Source of the DNA: Paracoccus sp. (in: a-proteobacteria)
GTDB taxonomy: Bacteria > Pseudomonadota > Alphaproteobacteria > Rhodobacterales > Rhodobacteraceae
DNA: 64,000 nt
Assembly (NCBI RefSeq): GCF_030538755.1
Contig: NZ_JAUNTJ010000001.1
Span: 62,001 to 126,000 of the forward strand
Reading direction: 5' to 3'
Under the pieces are notes generated by a model, which saw nothing but the letters and a program-made list of their open reading frames with translations, searched no databases and was not told the DNA's origin. Made by a program: the position numbers and the translations under genes. Shown here in pieces: positions 63,755 to 64,000 of this stretch. Positions within the stretch are counted from its first letter, which is position 1. Each line of letters starts with the position of its first letter.

Positions 63755-64000
63755 TTGCCATTATCGCGGGCGGGGCCTTTGTTCTTTGGGGCAAGGTTTC
63801 GCCCGTTCGCGATCAAGGGGAATTTCTGCTGAAAGATATTTCGGTTGTCAGTGGCATGTGCCATGAAACATCTGAATATTTTACCGGCGGATATGCGGAA
63901 TGCCGGGTGGTGCTGATGCAATCGCCCGATCATGTTTTTGTTTTGAATGGCCTTGTCACCAGGCCGGACGCCCTTTTGCGGCGCAAGGTATCGCTGCAAA
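63727..64000 (+). CDS. Membrane-anchored protein of unknown function, partial
   Basis: The frame starts at ATG 63727, overlaps the preceding gene by 28 nt and runs off the right edge; 91 residues are visible. An N-terminal hydrophobic segment (IRVALIAIIAGGAFVLWG) is followed by a soluble part with LLKDISVVSGMCHETSEYFT and GYAECRVVLMQSPDHVFVLNG, holding two cysteines. It may be an envelope partner of the upstream secreted protein, as the overlap suggests cotranslation. No family is recognised and no good ribosome site is seen. Confidence 0.6.
   Translation, partial: MRRAIRVALIAIIAGGAFVLWGKVSPVRDQGEFLLKDISVVSGMCHETSEYFTGGYAECRVVLMQSPDHVFVLNGLVTRPDALLRRKVSLQ

Overview
The window is GC-rich, tightly packed chromosomal DNA from an alphaproteobacterium. 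It is most likely a member of the Rhodobacteraceae close to Paracoccus. The evidence is the gene content and order (rimP-nusA-ylxR-infB, secA divergent from ppiC-argJ-mutT, tatABC plus a DUF815 ATPase, a comF/grxC/nitrilase group beside a BioC-like methyltransferase and hemH), the heavy use of ATGA/GTGA start-stop overlaps, and alphaproteobacterial traits such as the PuuD-type urate hydroxylase. This placement is inference; no 16S or other rRNA is present. I found no rRNA, tRNA, CRISPR array, insertion sequence, integrase or phage gene, so this reads as core chromosome rather than an island.

Layout. 1-2350 (minus): a truncated ada regulator, an L,D-transpeptidase and a PatB-type C-S lyase. 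2427-7478 (plus): three tandem deformylase genes, the third without its catalytic residues, two alpha/beta hydrolases and fmt. 7479-8642: a repeat-rich intergenic stretch and an arginase-family gene. 8690-14251: secA (minus) divergent from ppiC-argJ-mutT (plus). 14375: a 41-residue small gene. 14623-20139 (minus): rimP-nusA-ylxR-infB. 20273-27695: tspO, pip, ubiG, tenA, marR, nitrilase, grxC, comF, a methyltransferase and hemH. 27818-31443: a TetR/EamA pair, two more L,D-transpeptidases and a CAP-domain lipoprotein. 31508-37397 (minus): a likely operon hslO-nudix-cca-ABC transporter-RNA methyltransferase. 37620-41678: a Nudix gene, cutC and acnA. 41897-45671: a DUF1223 protein, a retropepsin-like protease, yciB, an EamA permease and marC. 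45921-48372: tatABC and DUF815. 48531-50104: a hydrolase and an SDR. 50135-63244: purine catabolism. 63302-end: two small exported or membrane proteins of unknown function.

How the genes work together. The purine block carries guanine to (S)-ureidoglycolate almost completely: GuaD deaminates guanine, XdhAB (matured by XdhC) oxidises xanthine, membrane PuuD hydroxylates urate, UraH and the UraD half of a PuuE-UraD fusion make allantoin, PuuE opens it, and AllE acts on ureidoglycine. An NCS2 permease imports the substrate and an IclR regulator probably controls the set. Allantoate amidohydrolase and ureidoglycolate-processing genes are not in the window. The def/fmt locus handles N-formyl-methionine, the rimP-nusA-ylxR-infB operon serves transcription and translation, and the Tat operon would export at least one substrate encoded here (the twin-arginine L,D-transpeptidase).

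Non-coding structure includes two families of short dispersed intergenic repeats (3 and 5 copies), four phased 11-bp repeats resembling DnaA boxes before the arginase-family gene, a telomere-like G-quadruplex motif between tenA and marR, several strong palindromic operators and six hairpin terminators. A frameshifted nitrobindin/FABP-like gene lies in the purine region.
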